64,000 nt of DNA from Gamsiella multidivaricata (taxonomy: Eukaryota > Mortierellomycota > Mortierellomycetes > Mortierellales > Mortierellaceae). Location: positions 1-64,000 of the forward strand of contig NW_026251738.1 in the NCBI RefSeq assembly GCF_025024155.1, in the 5' to 3' direction. Under the pieces are notes generated by a model. It was not told where the DNA came from. It was given only the letters and a program-made list of their open reading frames with translations, and did no database searches. Numbering within the stretch: the first letter of the stretch is position 1; each line of letters starts with the position of its first letter. The position numbers and the translations under genes are program-made. Below, piece by piece: positions 23,701-34,266 of this stretch.

Positions 23701-24916
23701 GTAAATATTCACGGCTCTGGTAGTCTTGAGAGTACCGTTTAGCACCCATGTTGTGGTTCTGGTATCCGCCATTGTCATCGTCCGACCAGAGTTCATCCTC
23801 CTCAATCGCGCTACGCTCAGTCGTGTGTCGATTGGCGGAGTAGGATGCAGAGGGTCGATGGGTGGGTGGAGGTGGAGGTGGTGCTGATGAGGATGTGTAG
23901 CTGTCCCTTCCGTAATGGTAGTTGCCGCTGCCTTGTTGACTATGCGAGGTATAGGACGCATAGAGACGTGAGCCATAGGAATCAGAATAATCGGATCCTT
24001 CTGATGGTCGCTCATACTCTTGACGGTGCTGCCACTTTGGCTCCCGTCTGGAATCGTCCGTCATGCCGCCGCGCTGATCTGTTGGTTCGTCTTCATCTTC
24101 CTCTATCAGCTCATCTGGTTCATGGTCACGGTGCTGGTCCTTGTATTCCTTATCCTTTATGGGTGCATCGTTGCCGTGAAGAATCTTTGTCCGCATGCGC
24201 TTCCATTTGGATCGACACTGGCTCTTGCTGAAGCCCCTGCTGACCATCTGCTGCCCGACCCAATCCCAAATGATGTTGCCCTTGGGGAACTGAGTCTCGA
24301 TTAATTGAGAGAGGTACTGAGCATCTTCGTCCTTCCAGTCCGTCTTGCTCACGATGCTGCGTCCGGAGGCAAGTGCGTTGGCAACCTCATTGTCAACTTC
24401 CGAGGATGTGCTTCTAGTAAGATGACCGAGAGTCTTGGTCTTTGTCACAGCGACGTGTTTGTTGGAGAGCATTGATGGCAGCTGATGGACTGAGGTGGAT
24501 GATGATGTCGAGCTGGATGATGAGTGGGTCTTGTTCTCTACTGCAGTTGAGGTGCGGGGCTGGTAGGGTCGCGAGGATGAGGACGAGGGATCGGTTGATG
24601 TTGGCACGGTAGTAGTGGCGGTGGTGTTGGGCGATAAGCGGCGGGCGATCTTTTCGATGGTCGGATCACGGTCGTGTGGGTCTCTCTGATCTTGGTGATC
24701 ATGCTGGTGATCTGGCGGCGGGCGTGAGTGTTTTGAGGACGAAGATGGGGGTGGTGAAGGAAGACTGGAGCGCACTGCTGATCCGGCGTCTGGGCCCGAG
24801 GACTTGTTGGGTGGTGTGGCGGGCGGCGAAGAGGAGGAATCGAGATTAGGGGTGCCTGCGGTAGTCGAGATGTCCCTGGGATTAGCGCCTACGGCTATTG
24901 ATGGCGCAATTGACAT
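20750..24916 (-). CDS. very large Myb-repeat protein with a triplicated module (Myb gene 3)
   Basis: An uninterrupted ORF of 1388 residues starts at ATG 24916. Three copies of one Myb-like module are visible at about residues 192-243 (DWKDEDAQYLSQLIE), 440-490 (EWKPEDSDYLVHLIE) and 620-672 (EWKEEDSQYMYRLIE). All share a Trp in the second helix and a third helix of the form RG[FY]xxxQCxSKW. A degenerate SANT-like segment (GRWEGRDMARLAAAV) lies near residues 1095-1140. The rest is disordered, rich in Ser, Asp, Arg and His. Each module resembles the second domain of the Myb protein encoded at 7513-9837. Three well-preserved DNA-recognition helices suggest multivalent DNA binding; targets are unknown. 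The start sits in a short leader with no competing upstream ATG in frame. Confidence 0.85.
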   Translation of the reverse strand: MSIAPSIAVGANPRDISTTAGTPNLDSSSSPPATPPNKSSGPDAGSAVRSSLPSPPPSSSSKHSRPPPDHQHDHQDQRDPHDRDPTIEKIARRLSPNTTATTTVPTSTDPSSSSSRPYQPRTSTAVENKTHSSSSSTSSSTSVHQLPSMLSNKHVAVTKTKTLGHLTRSTSSEVDNEVANALASGRSIVSKTDWKDEDAQYLSQLIETQFPKGNIIWDWVGQQMVSRGFSKSQCRSKWKRMRTKILHGNDAPIKDKEYKDQHRDHEPDELIEEDEDEPTDQRGGMTDDSRREPKWQHRQEYERPSEGSDYSDSYGSRLYASYTSHSQQGSGNYHYGRDSYTSSSAPPPPPPTHRPSASYSANRHTTERSAIEEDELWSDDDNGGYQNHNMGAKRYSQDYQSREYLQHRRQSSSNQPRDEVQDERSLSAIAATPTNFGKIEWKPEDSDYLVHLIESKFASRKVDWAWVSQQMAGRGYDRTQCKSRWWRVQHRNQASMNSNHLVSTSQPSSRNKHRQSIDQASIDLETNGIADGRNEKHALSDEEGLQGGDQTVSRQGSIAGQERLHIESRPSQPNTNDLTSQRMHSEGLSKERMDDDERLGVIEDRGSSPRPTRTGEHQKHIEWKEEDSQYMYRLIEKEFPVGNVVWSVIGEKMQSRGYSQTQCMSKWRRHLKNNKMLNDSSKGGASMDLDLDPEIASNESRSTGYRRRGPEERHMYNDPHADSAKRFKKDGTELKRYDYNTVDPMDARIVEMEYDRYYDAGGKRRRINTEDSLPPPDSGYAYDYRGHSSAYGDDHVYDRDFERHRHEMHSTTSRRRRHHSQGEDVATAVAATLAVPDSETPSRPSSPVAYTQDEARAYGNSYEAARNFDRGADITGAADERDNLSKSGRDPGEPHTYEEHHNRPTSTGELHRWSDEKRNGHNIDYGHTFDANAQSRYRSSSVLSSYRNHYNPNHPYLETQGDEHAGRAHSYSRAEEPMVDPNKEVPHKPRLSKQRSSPVGRSSEQGTVGTSLAREHGHSEKIPLEGEDGYRNYDYPAEGRTSNNRTGRESRLSYDYSNNDQDYYINRRSTHSSQRQRQDHERDSGYIDYVMEDDMDWAAGRWEGRDMARLAAAVARQGRRWDALRAQIRIPLLVSPYEDMDDDIYEGVRFDPHPFIYQYHTDDQRRARHHSSRPSISASSAGHTPRQLPSVGLKYKSSRDVHMAPEPLTSDERRAHVSAELHRGSRQPMPQSYRAPRDPTEVDLTREDDGLQSEQARYPPQQHRHAAEDEAVINVASVGDDDEDVAKSELPSKAGVTTSDMDDGAVHLQEEQQDIELLLAGDAAKATDVMDIVNVAEERAREASLEAQTKVPSGLEAVGFEIAMGNEAVKVEGGVQTAKVSGMTAAAL

Positions 24917-25594
24917 GGTTGGATGGATATATGGGTGTCAAGTATTAGGAGTCGGATGAACACAAGGAGGAACCGGCCTCCGCTGGCTTTTGTGATATTC
25001 CTACTGTAAAATGAAATGTCGTGGTTCGATTAGTAAGGGGACAATCCCCAGCCAGCCTGCACAGCAAAGTGAACAAAGGAAGGAGAGAAGGAGGATGGAG
25101 ATAGGGGGGATGATTTGCAGAGGGGCAATAGGGCAATGGGGTAATGGGGCGCTGTGTATGCGTGTTATGTTATGTTGCGTATGTATGTGTTATTTTGTTG
25201 TTGCACGCGTCAAGACGTTGAAATGCAATTAAGAAACGCGCTTGTCCCCCCTTTCCCCTGTGCCTGTGCCTGTGCCTGTGCCTGGAGAAGTAATTATCTC
25301 CTGTCCCTTTGAGCTGTGCATTAAATGCTGCATACAGATCGATGAGGTTGTGGTATTCCATCCAGGACACACAAATACATACGCACACAATGTTCAGCGC
25401 TAAAAAAACAACAACGAAAACGCGAGGACACGAAACAGTTGGGGGCTACTCCGCGAGAGAGCAAGAAGAAAGGGGGAAGACAGAAGAGGTAGAGAGGGCG
25501 CAATGCGGGTAGTGATGATAACCCAAAAGGATAAAGTACGATGGATAGATTGTGTGTGAGTAAATAAGTATGCATATGTGTAAGTGTGCATGTA

Positions 25595-25598
<4 letters not shown>

Positions 25599-25687
<89 letters not shown>
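25599..25687. repeat. (AG)n microsatellite, about 44 units
   Basis: An uninterrupted AG dinucleotide array of about 89 bp. It lies about 680 bp upstream of the 1388-residue Myb gene start, on the promoter side. Such purine mirror repeats can form triplex DNA. Confidence 0.95.
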
Positions 25688-25692
<5 letters not shown>

Positions 25693-27581
25693 GGCGGGGA
25701 AGGAACAAAAAAAGGCTAGGGGATGATGATGGACGGACAGGGCAGGGTGAGCCGGAGGGGAGGGGAAAAGTGAAGAATATGAGCAGCAATTGACAGCTGG
25801 GTTATCCACGGAGGCCAACTGCAGCGGAGTGTGTGTGTATCAACTGGGAAGAGACAGTCTCAATGAGATAGGAAGAGCATGGCATGCCCATGCCTTGGTT
25901 GTCTTAGTCGCGGTGAAGAAGGTTCTCTTTTTTTTTTTTTTTTTTTTTTTTTGGTGGCGTCCGAGGAGCGAGAGTAAAAAGAGGAGAAAGGAAGGTCCTT
26001 ACGTCTGTCAAGTACGGGCCGGGAGAGAGTGGGGAGATGAGGGATGACGAGGGATGGGGAGCGATGATTGGTTGATTGAGCGATGGGTGGTTGAGGGGTT
26101 GAGGGGTTGAGTGGTTGAATGATGAAAGATGTAAAGCGTGTACGTGGGATGAATGAGAGTGATGAGATGGGACAGAGGAGGAGGCGGGGGAGGTAGGGAG
26201 GTAGGGGAGGGGAAGTGGACAGGGTAAAAGGGAACAAGAAGAACAGGAAGAGAAGAGCGGTCTGTCTGGAGTGGGGGATACCGAGTCCGAGTACCGAGTG
26301 ACGGGTGACGGGTGACGGGGAACTGAGGAGGAACTTGTCCGGGTCCTAGTCAGGTCAGGCCAGGCCAGGCCAAGTAGTCCGAGTGGATAGTGGTTTGGAT
26401 ATTCAGTGCTGTCTGTCGATGGCAATGATGACGGGTACTCAGTTCTGCCTACAGCAGACTACAGAAGCGGGTATGGTTCGATTGAAGAGAGAGTGAGAGA
26501 GAGCCTGCGAAAGTGACGGGTGATACTGATACTGATGATGATGATGATTGTGGTGATCATGATGATTATGATTACAGACAAACGAGCCCAATCCTTTTCT
26601 TTTTTTTTCACTCGACGCCCTACACAGCTCCATTCATTTTGCCACTAGACCATGGGGTAGTGTGCACATGTGTTTGTCCTCCAAGGACTACTTTCTTTCT
26701 TGCTCCATCCAGATATGCGACGAAAGAGAAGGTGCTTCATATCCCTGGTACCCGAGATTATTGGAATAGCACGAAGAAACCACTCCTGATGGTGTGCTCT
26801 CATGAGCCCGGTTTCAGACCCAAGATCCACGTCCACACCCACACCCACACCCATACCCGCATCCCCAGTTTCCCTTGTCTTCATTGATGACAATTAGTAG
26901 TGACAGAAATGATGGTGATTGTTATTAACTGTTCTTGTATACATTGGTACCATTGACACCATTGGACCAGTCGAGATCAATGCACCTGCATCTCTCTTCC
27001 TACCTGTCTATGTTCATACTCATGTCGACGGCTCTTTTTTTTTTTCTATTGCAAAACCCATTGTAATGCTCTCTCGTGCTCTTGAGGGATCGGACTAGGA
27101 CCAAAGCGGACCGGTCTGGTTGCTCACTTCCAAAGCGTCCGCTCCTTACCTTTGTTTCGCTGTGCCCGTCCCTTTTTGTCCGTTGTTGTCCCCTCTGTTC
27201 CTGAACGTTGTTCCTGAGTTTTTTCCTTGTGACTTTGCACTTGCGAAAAAAGTTCTATAGTCGGTCATATCAAAGCACTGACTCTCACTGAATCCGCTCT
27301 GCTGATGGATCCGTACACGTAGTAAGCAGTAACCACAGGAGAAATACAATAAAAGGTGATGCACTGTGATTGAATGGGCGCAGTTCACGTTGTAAATCCA
27401 CTGAAATTCCCATCGACATTGTTATCACAGATGGAGCAAATGTCCCAAACAGACCCCGCCATTGTACTGTAGGAAAAAAAAGTGAAAAAAGTGCTGCGTG
27501 AGAAGAACTGAGCAAAATACGCCCTGCGATGTACCCATGGACTATGTTTCTCGACAGGATGACCTTTTCCGGTTCCGTAGG

Positions 27582-27588
<7 letters not shown>

Positions 27589-27613
<25 letters not shown>
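27589..27613. repeat. GCA microsatellite
   Basis: About eight GCA units. The minus-strand poly-Ala ORF across it has no other support. Confidence 0.8.
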
Positions 27614-28893
27614 TGGCGAGTGGCTTGATACGCGCCATAGACCATATGTGGTGTCATGCTTAATTGCATTAACCTAGTGCTCTGTGCTCTTTTTCGTTTT
27701 TTTTAAGAGTGGTTTACACGGGGTTCGAGACAAGCCAGAAGAGAATGAAGGGCAGCACAGCATTGTTTGCCTTAGGACTTAAGATGCAATTATATCGATG
27801 TTTGAGAAGGAAGACAGGGAATCATGGGCACATTTTCTTTCCCTTTTTTTTTGTCTGTTGATTTGACTGTTGACTTGTTTGCAGAAGAGGGCACAAAAGA
27901 GAATAAGAAGAGCGCCAAGGAGCATAAAGCAATGTCTGTGGACCGTTATGTAATAACAGATGGTCCAGAATGTTGCTGCGTCTAGGACTGCGCGCAACGG
28001 TGCCTTGTGGATTGTCGGCCCAATAATTTCCCGGAGACGCGTCAGTGCTTTATAATAATAAGTGATCGAGCTGTACCATAAAAGGAAATCGGGCCTAATC
28101 TGATCGTTTCATTTATTTCAAACGGGTCCTTTGCTCTCAGGGCTCCCTACTTTCTCCACGCCATGGGAATCATTAGGCTACGACTAGATAGGACTATTTA
28201 CATTTTTGTATTCGTCGGCCTTTTTTTTTTTTTTTTTTTTTGACCCTCCCACGTTTTATTAAACAGCTCCTTCCTGTGGAATGAGGGTCGCTTTGAAGCA
28301 GACGATTTTATTTTTTATTTTTTATTTTTGTTCAGGGAGCATGGATAGAGGTAGAGTAACGGAGCAGAAGAGGATGCCGCGAGACGGAGAAGAAGAATGG
28401 AGTAGCTTGGTTGCTTTGGTGGTTTGTTTGTTTGTCGGACAAGTAGGATGTCATGCCCCAATTGCACAGTGGTCTTTGCATACACCAACGTGTGTCTGTG
28501 GTGGCCGGGCCAAGAAAAAGAAAAAAGGAAAGACGAGAGCCAAGGAGCCTAAAATAGCCATTCATTTGGAGCGAATTGAATAAAAGTCGATGTGTCCAAT
28601 GATGGACCCTCCTTCTCACCCCCAAAAGAAAACTCCTCCGAGCTTTTCTTCTTCGTCTTCTCTTCCTTCTCTCCAACCTCTCTTTCCTCACTACTCATAG
28701 CCATCTTCAGCCTGCTGCTCCACCTCAATCCTCATTCAGATTTTTTTGCCAAATATACTCGTCTTTTGCACACCTTGGCAACCGAACATTTCTTACGACA
28801 GCAGCCTCTTCAGCATACCAACCTACAACGACGACAGCCGCGAACGATCAACCACAGCGAGCGGCGACAAGTACAAGAATCAACTCTCACAAC

Positions 28894-31138
28894 ATGAACC
28901 CGTCCAACGGCATCCCGGAGACCAATGTCGAGGACATGTCCAATGCAGAGCTATTCCAGTATCTCTTCAAGGCTGAACTCGGCTCGGATTTGCCCGCTGC
29001 CTTCGCTGATGTCCTCTTCACCGATACAGCCTCAGCCTCCCCGGCTCCCTCGCCTTCCTCGTCTTTGTATTCGTCCGACCCTTCCGTACACTCGCCCTTG
29101 TCTCCCATGGACAGCTCGCCGACAACCTCATCCCTCTCCTTCCATTCCCCGCCCTCATATCAGGAAACCGACATCGACATCGACACTCCACAGCTCCAAC
29201 AGGAGCAGCAACAGCAAGTCCAGCCTCTGCTTCAGCTTCAGAATGTTTCCTTATATCCAACTCTGCTGCCTTCAACTTCTTTTTCATTCAGACAAATCTC
29301 ACCCGATATGCCCCCGAGCATGCCAGCCCAATCCACCACAGCAGACCCAACAGGTCCTGAAGACCAGTTCCTCAGTCTTGCCCACACCGCCACCGCTGCC
29401 GCCAGTGCGGCCTCCTCCACCCAAATGTCCTTTTGGATGCAGCGCTTCCAACAGCTGCAGCAGCTTGAGCAGATGCACTACCAACAACAGCAACAGCTTC
29501 TCGCATCACCCCTCTTCGCTGCAGACAGCCCGTTCAACCTGAGCAGTCTCAACATAGCAACCTCTGCTGCCGCGGGGCTTCAAAGCAGTAGTGCTTCTGA
29601 GCGCTCTGCTTCGCCATCCTTGCCACCATCAAAGACATCTTCCTCGGGGTTGCCCACTGTCAAGCCGGAAAAGGATGTTATCTATCCTTCCCCTCCTATG
29701 AAGGACGACATGTACATGGACAGCGACTCAGATGATGGTTCGAATCAGGGCGGTGCCGCTAGCCCCGACCCATTGAAGCCGAGCCCAAGCGAACTTAAAA
29801 AGATGACCAGCAAGGAGCGCCGTCAATTGCGCAACAAGCTGTCTGCTCGCAATTTCCGCGTTCGCAGAAAAGGTAGCAATCAATTCTACATGTCTCTCTT
29901 TCTATAGTACCTTCTTGCTGTTAAAACCAACGACACGCCGCTGACATGAAGTGTACATCTCTTTGTTCTTCGCTATAGAATACATCAGCTCACTAGAGAA
30001 CCAGGTCAAGGAGGCACGCAAGGAGGCCACTGAATTGCAAAAGAAGCTTGCCCAGTCGGAAATGAACTACCAAATCCTGCGACAGGAGCTTGAAACTGCT
30101 CGCCTTTCGCAGACGTTATTCAACGATGGTCGCAACATGTCCAGAGAACACGCCAACCTTTTGGCCAGTCTATTGAATCCCAACACCGAGTCCTTCCCCA
30201 CGACCTCGTCCTCAGACTCTATTCTTTCAACGGCACAACAACAACAGCAGCAGAAAGAGCTCATGGACAGCATCCACCACAACAACATGACCATCCTTAA
30301 CAACCCGCTGACTGTTACTCAACCTCAAGCGTCATCTGCGTTACCTGAATCAACCCTGAGTACCTCTCAAGGTTCGCTCCAGCCCTTCGTGGCCTTTGAC
30401 GGCAACTGGGAGCTTATTGTTAACCGGGCCGAGATGATTGTGGACCCGGCACTCGACCCCAAGGATGAGCAGTCCAAGGCAGCGGTCTACGAGGACCTCT
30501 TGGCACGTTACGAAGCCGCGAAGTACGAGTCTGAGGTGGACGAGCAGATGCGTACTGAACTTCAGGCCTATCATGAACAAAAATTAGCGCAGACCTACAT
30601 TGTTATGCCCAAGGACGAGGTCGCACTTCTGGCAGCCAGCAAGGCTGGTCAGGACACTTTACTTCTCCAGACCATGGTATACATGATGATGATCCAGCTG
30701 ACTCGGTCGCTATTTGAGGCCGCGACGCTCTCCAAGGCTCAGTTGGTCAACATGTACCAGAACGTAGACCCATCCCTGCGATCCAAAATGGGACAAGAAC
30801 AACAGGAACGGCGCGCATGCAAGTTTGCAGAGTGGCGCGAGGCGTGGATATGCAAATACTGGCCCTCGTTCTACAACAACCGTCAACGTGTCTGTGAGCT
30901 GTTGAAGAACGGACTCTGCCCCGCAGCGAATTCGCCCGTAGAGGTGGATGTGGACGAGGCTGTGCGCCAGATGGAGGAGGGCGTCAAGGACAAGACGGTG
31001 GAACCCCAGATGACTCCCTTCTGCGTGTGGTTGCGTTCATGCATCGCCTCATGGCTGCGATGCCCTGAGCAGGTTGCCAAAGAAGAACGCGAGGCACTCT
31101 TGCGCGAGTCTAGAAAGTCCTTGGAGGTGATTGATTGA
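28894..31138 (+). CDS. bZIP transcription factor
   Basis: Two exons, 28894-29872 and 29979-31138, give 712 residues. The start ATGAACCCGTCC is the first in-frame ATG after a pyrimidine-rich leader. The N-terminal half is Ser/Pro/Gln-rich, typical of an activation region. The basic region ends exon 1 at residues 310-326 and has the N-x7-R signature (NKLSARNFR). The zipper begins at once in exon 2 (EYISSLENQVKEA) with leucines about every seven residues. The intron (29873-29978, GTAGCA...CTATAG) therefore separates DNA contact from dimerisation. The C-terminal half contains poly-Gln and a helical region of unknown role with FVAFDGNWELIV. It probably acts as a dimeric nuclear regulator. Its target genes cannot be told from sequence. 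Confidence 0.92.
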
Positions 31139-32104
31139 AAACGAACGCCACGACTTTAATGACCCCTACGATTCTAATCTACCCTTCAATCCTTTTTTTT
31201 ATCCCAACACCAATGCCCTGCACTTTTTTTGTGCTATCTCCGCTGTAAATATTCATTCACCTCGATGATTTTTTTTCTCCAAACACCGTATCCGCTCTCC
31301 ATAGCCTGTCTTTCATCAGCTTTGTAATAGATGTATCTTTACCATAACATAAAAACACCATATTAGCAAGACTGATGGTCATGGAGGGTTCTTTTATGGC
31401 GCCATTGATTGGGGTAAAGTGTAGAAAGGACGAGGAAATCCAATATGGCCGTAGGATAACTGTGTCAGGGAACAATGGGGGTATGCCCTCTGCTGAGAAT
31501 CCTTGCGAACACGCAATTGTGGCCTCCTTATTTGGAGATTGTTCCTCCTTTATTCCGTGCGGACCCAACGCATAATGTTGTTTAGCATCGATCCACTGGA
31601 ATTCTCATTCTTGCCGGAGCTGCTTTTGGATAAAGCATCTGCATCCATCCGTGCAGTTTAAGGCCCCTTTATTGCGATATTCCCTTTTCTCCATTCTTTC
31701 AGGATGGATTTTTTCGATTGCTCATTCGAACATTCGTGCTCTTTCGGATTGTCAGTGAGGACCTTGACTAGGAGTTCTCCTTGTCGATGACAACTCGAAC
31801 CAACGACGGACGACGATGAGTCTCTGCGGTTCCTACTTTTAGGAGTTTGTAAAAATGATTGTCTGCATATTTCCTTCCCCTGTCATCAAGGTTGCGCTGT
31901 TATAAAGCCATCGCAAGCCGATCTTTTCCTCATCGATAGTAAATTCGCATCCTTAACCCGATACCCAAGCCCACCGCATTCTTTCCCTTTCTCCCCATTT
32001 ACGCTTAAGGAATAAAATTACAAGCACACGTCCCGCTCTAGCTCAAATTTTCCCCGCCACACCTCACACCGATTATATTTCATACTCAACACACGCATCT
32101 CAAG
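31139..32104. other. intergenic region and promoter of the acidic secreted-protein gene
   Basis: There is no supported gene. A TATAAAG lies at 31901, about 200 bp before the next start codon, and is followed by a pyrimidine-rich leader. The left part is the bZIP 3' flank. Confidence 0.5.
31901..31907 (+). promoter_or_regulatory. candidate TATA box of the acidic secreted-protein gene
   Basis: TATAAAG lies about 200 bp upstream of ATG 32105 and is followed by a C/T-rich leader. Spacing fits a fungal TATA promoter. Inference only. Confidence 0.4.
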
Positions 32105-33173
32105 ATGAAGATTTCAACGATTGCCACTGTCCTCGCCTTGACCTCTGCTCTCGCGCTGGCCAATGCCAAGGTGATCCAGAACGAGCGCGCGATCGTTGCC
32201 GATGATCGTGGAAACGTCGTCGACCTGTTGAAGCGGTTTGTCGACACTGCAATCGGAACGGATGAGGCAGCGATCGAGATGGCCCAAGACATCAAGGCCG
32301 CCCCCGCCGGGGACGAGGACGCTGTGGCTACCGAGGAGAAGATCAGCGGTGGCAAGAAGGACAAGAAGAACAAGAAGGACAAGGCTGATAAGATGGCTGA
32401 GGCGGACAAGAACGACGTCCAGCAGACGAACAAGGTTAGCAGCAAGCAGATCAATGCTGCAGCTGAGGGATTAGAACCTCAGAACGAGCAGCAGCAGCAG
32501 CAGCAGCAGGAGAAGGAGAAGGGAAAGGAGGAGAAGTCCAAGGCTGCCAAGGACGAGGAGAAGGAGGAGAAGGAGGAGAAGGAGGACGACGAGGACGACG
32601 AGGACGATGAGGACGACGAGAAGGAGGAGGAGGAGGAGGGAGAGGACAATGGTGATGAGGACGAGGACGAGGACGAGGACTATGACGGTGAGGCATATGA
32701 CGACGATGAGGATGAGGATTATGATGGTGAGGATTATGGCGAGGACGATGACGAGGATGAGGACTATGATGGCGAGGATTATGGTGAGGATTATGGCGAG
32801 GGCGATGACGAGGATGACTATGACGACGGAAATGAGGATGCAGACGAGGTATCCGCTGAGCCTGAAAACCAACGGGACCATCAGCAAGAGGAGCAGCAGC
32901 AGCAGCAGCAGCAACAGCAGACTCCAGGTAAGCATAAGTGCGAGATATATGGTTTCACGAAGGATATTGGCGCGTCGCGTTTTTATGCTAGAACGCGTCT
33001 AGTCCAATGAAATTTGCGGGGCGGCAAAGCCCTAACCTTGAACACTTGAACGCAATCATATTGCTTTAGTGGCCGAGCAGCAGCAGCAGCAGCAGCAGAC
33101 TCCGTTGTCCAAGCGCCACCACCACCACAAGGGTGCAAAGTACAACCACAGCAAGAAGTCGCACCAGAACTAA
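32105..33173 (+). CDS. secreted, extremely acidic protein with His/Lys-rich C-terminus
   Basis: Two exons, 32105-32927 and 33070-33173, give 308 residues. The N-terminus is a clear signal peptide (MKISTIATVLALTSALALA, cleavage probably near residue 19-21). After a Lys-rich stretch the middle (about residues 160-255) is almost all Asp, Glu, Gly and Tyr, with repeated units such as DEDYDGEDYGED. Two Gln runs flank the intron. The second exon ends with LSKR followed by 18 residues containing six His and four Lys (HHHHKGAKYNHSKKSHQN). Lys-Arg is the Kex2 recognition pair, so release of a basic peptide from an acidic precursor is possible; this is inference. The intron is 142 nt. If retained, the protein ends at 33010 with a different C-terminus. 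No known domain is recognised. Metal or mineral binding by the acidic repeats is another possibility. Confidence 0.8.
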
Positions 33174-34266
33174 GGAACAGAGTGAAGATGGAGCGGATAT
33201 GTTCCCTGCGAATGGTTCAACACAGTATACCATGCTTTACTAGAATGATGTCCGGCAGTGGCACCAGCAATAACGACTTGGGAAGGAAAAAAAGAAAAAA
33301 AAAAAAAAAAAAAAAAAAGGAAAGGAAAGAAAGGAAAGGGAAGCAAGCCTTTCAGTTTAGTTGCATGTACATAGTCTTCCTTGCACACACAGCGCCCCCA
33401 GTAAATTGGTAGCAGACAGTCATCTGCGATCGCTGTCAACCAAAAAAAGAAATACACAGGCTCCAATTGCTATTCATTTCGTAGTTGATAGTTCGTGGCA
33501 ATCGCGGACGGGCGTGTCTGTTGACACAACGTATCCAAGTACGTTTAAGGCGAGCACTGTCTATTTGTCTGTCCAGCTAGGAGGAGGAGGAGGAGGAGGG
33601 GGCTCAAAGGGAAGACAGCTACTTTATAGTCTGTCCTACAATCTTTAGTTGAAATGCCAGTAGAATAAAATACCAGGACACTGAACAACCTTTCCATATC
33701 CGTCTTCATCTTATCAAAATCTCCTCTTCTCCTTGGAGGCCCCCGTGGCATCGTTCTTGGATGTTGAGAGCTTGAAGATGACTCCAGTGCTTGCTGACTG
33801 GCGGTGGTAGTAGTGCTGGCGGATCTAAGATGGGGAGTAACTCAGAAAAATAGCGCGAGCTGGGCGTACTGGGCTTGTTGGACTTGGACTTGCAGGATAT
33901 CCAGGGCTTTCGTATGCCACCCGAGGTCAGGGATAAAGGTTATATTTTGCATTGAAGCATGCTTCTGTAGGGAAAGTTGGGGATGCGTAGGAGAAGGATT
34001 GATAAAGTCAAAAGTGTACTTTGGTGAAATGAAGGAGCATTGCAAGGTAGAGAGCGATGGAGAGTTGTCAAAAGGCGCGGGTTTATAGGCATCAATACAT
34101 GCATGCACTACCAAGAACGCGAAGCCTTTTGTTTCGGCAGGCCTTGATAGATGCGGGGAAGTAAGAGGACAAGGCGTGATTAATAGCCTGATATATCTCC
34201 GTCTATAATTGATGCTAGCTCGCGTCAAACCATGAACCGAGAGAGACTAACGAAGGGATAGATCGC
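33174..34266. other. intergenic region with homopolymer
   Basis: The region holds A24 at 33295-33318 followed by GGAAA repeats, and a short GGA run near 33580-33600. A minus-strand frame at 33842-34228 has no recognisable motif and may be debris of the adjacent transposase relic. Confidence 0.4.

Larger units (their letters stand above)
24917..28893. other. repeat-rich intergenic region between divergent Myb and bZIP genes
   Basis: The left part is the leader and promoter of the minus-strand 1388-residue Myb gene, and the right part the promoter and leader of the bZIP gene. Simple repeats are visible: CCTGTG units near 25257-25282, a long AG array (25599-25687), T25 at 25928-25952, GGGTTGA-type units near 26080-26115, GCA repeats at 27589-27613 and T21 at 28221-28241. 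Long minus-strand ORFs over the AG array are translation artefacts. An AATAAAAG sequence near 28577 is a possible TATA-like element for the bZIP gene. No other gene was found. Confidence 0.5.

Noticed and set aside
25321..25818. Long minus-strand ORFs of Leu-Ser and Ser-Leu repeats, and plus-strand Arg-Glu repeats
   Set aside because: They arise purely from translating the AG microsatellite.
28592..28897. 101-codon plus-strand ORF overlapping the bZIP start
   Set aside because: It has no ATG at its start and its composition is that of a pyrimidine-rich leader. It was treated as 5' UTR.
32471..32935. 154-codon hydrophobic minus-strand ORF
   Set aside because: It is the antisense of the Asp/Glu repeat region of the secreted-protein gene; Leu/Val/Ile runs are the expected mirror of GAC/GAG codons.
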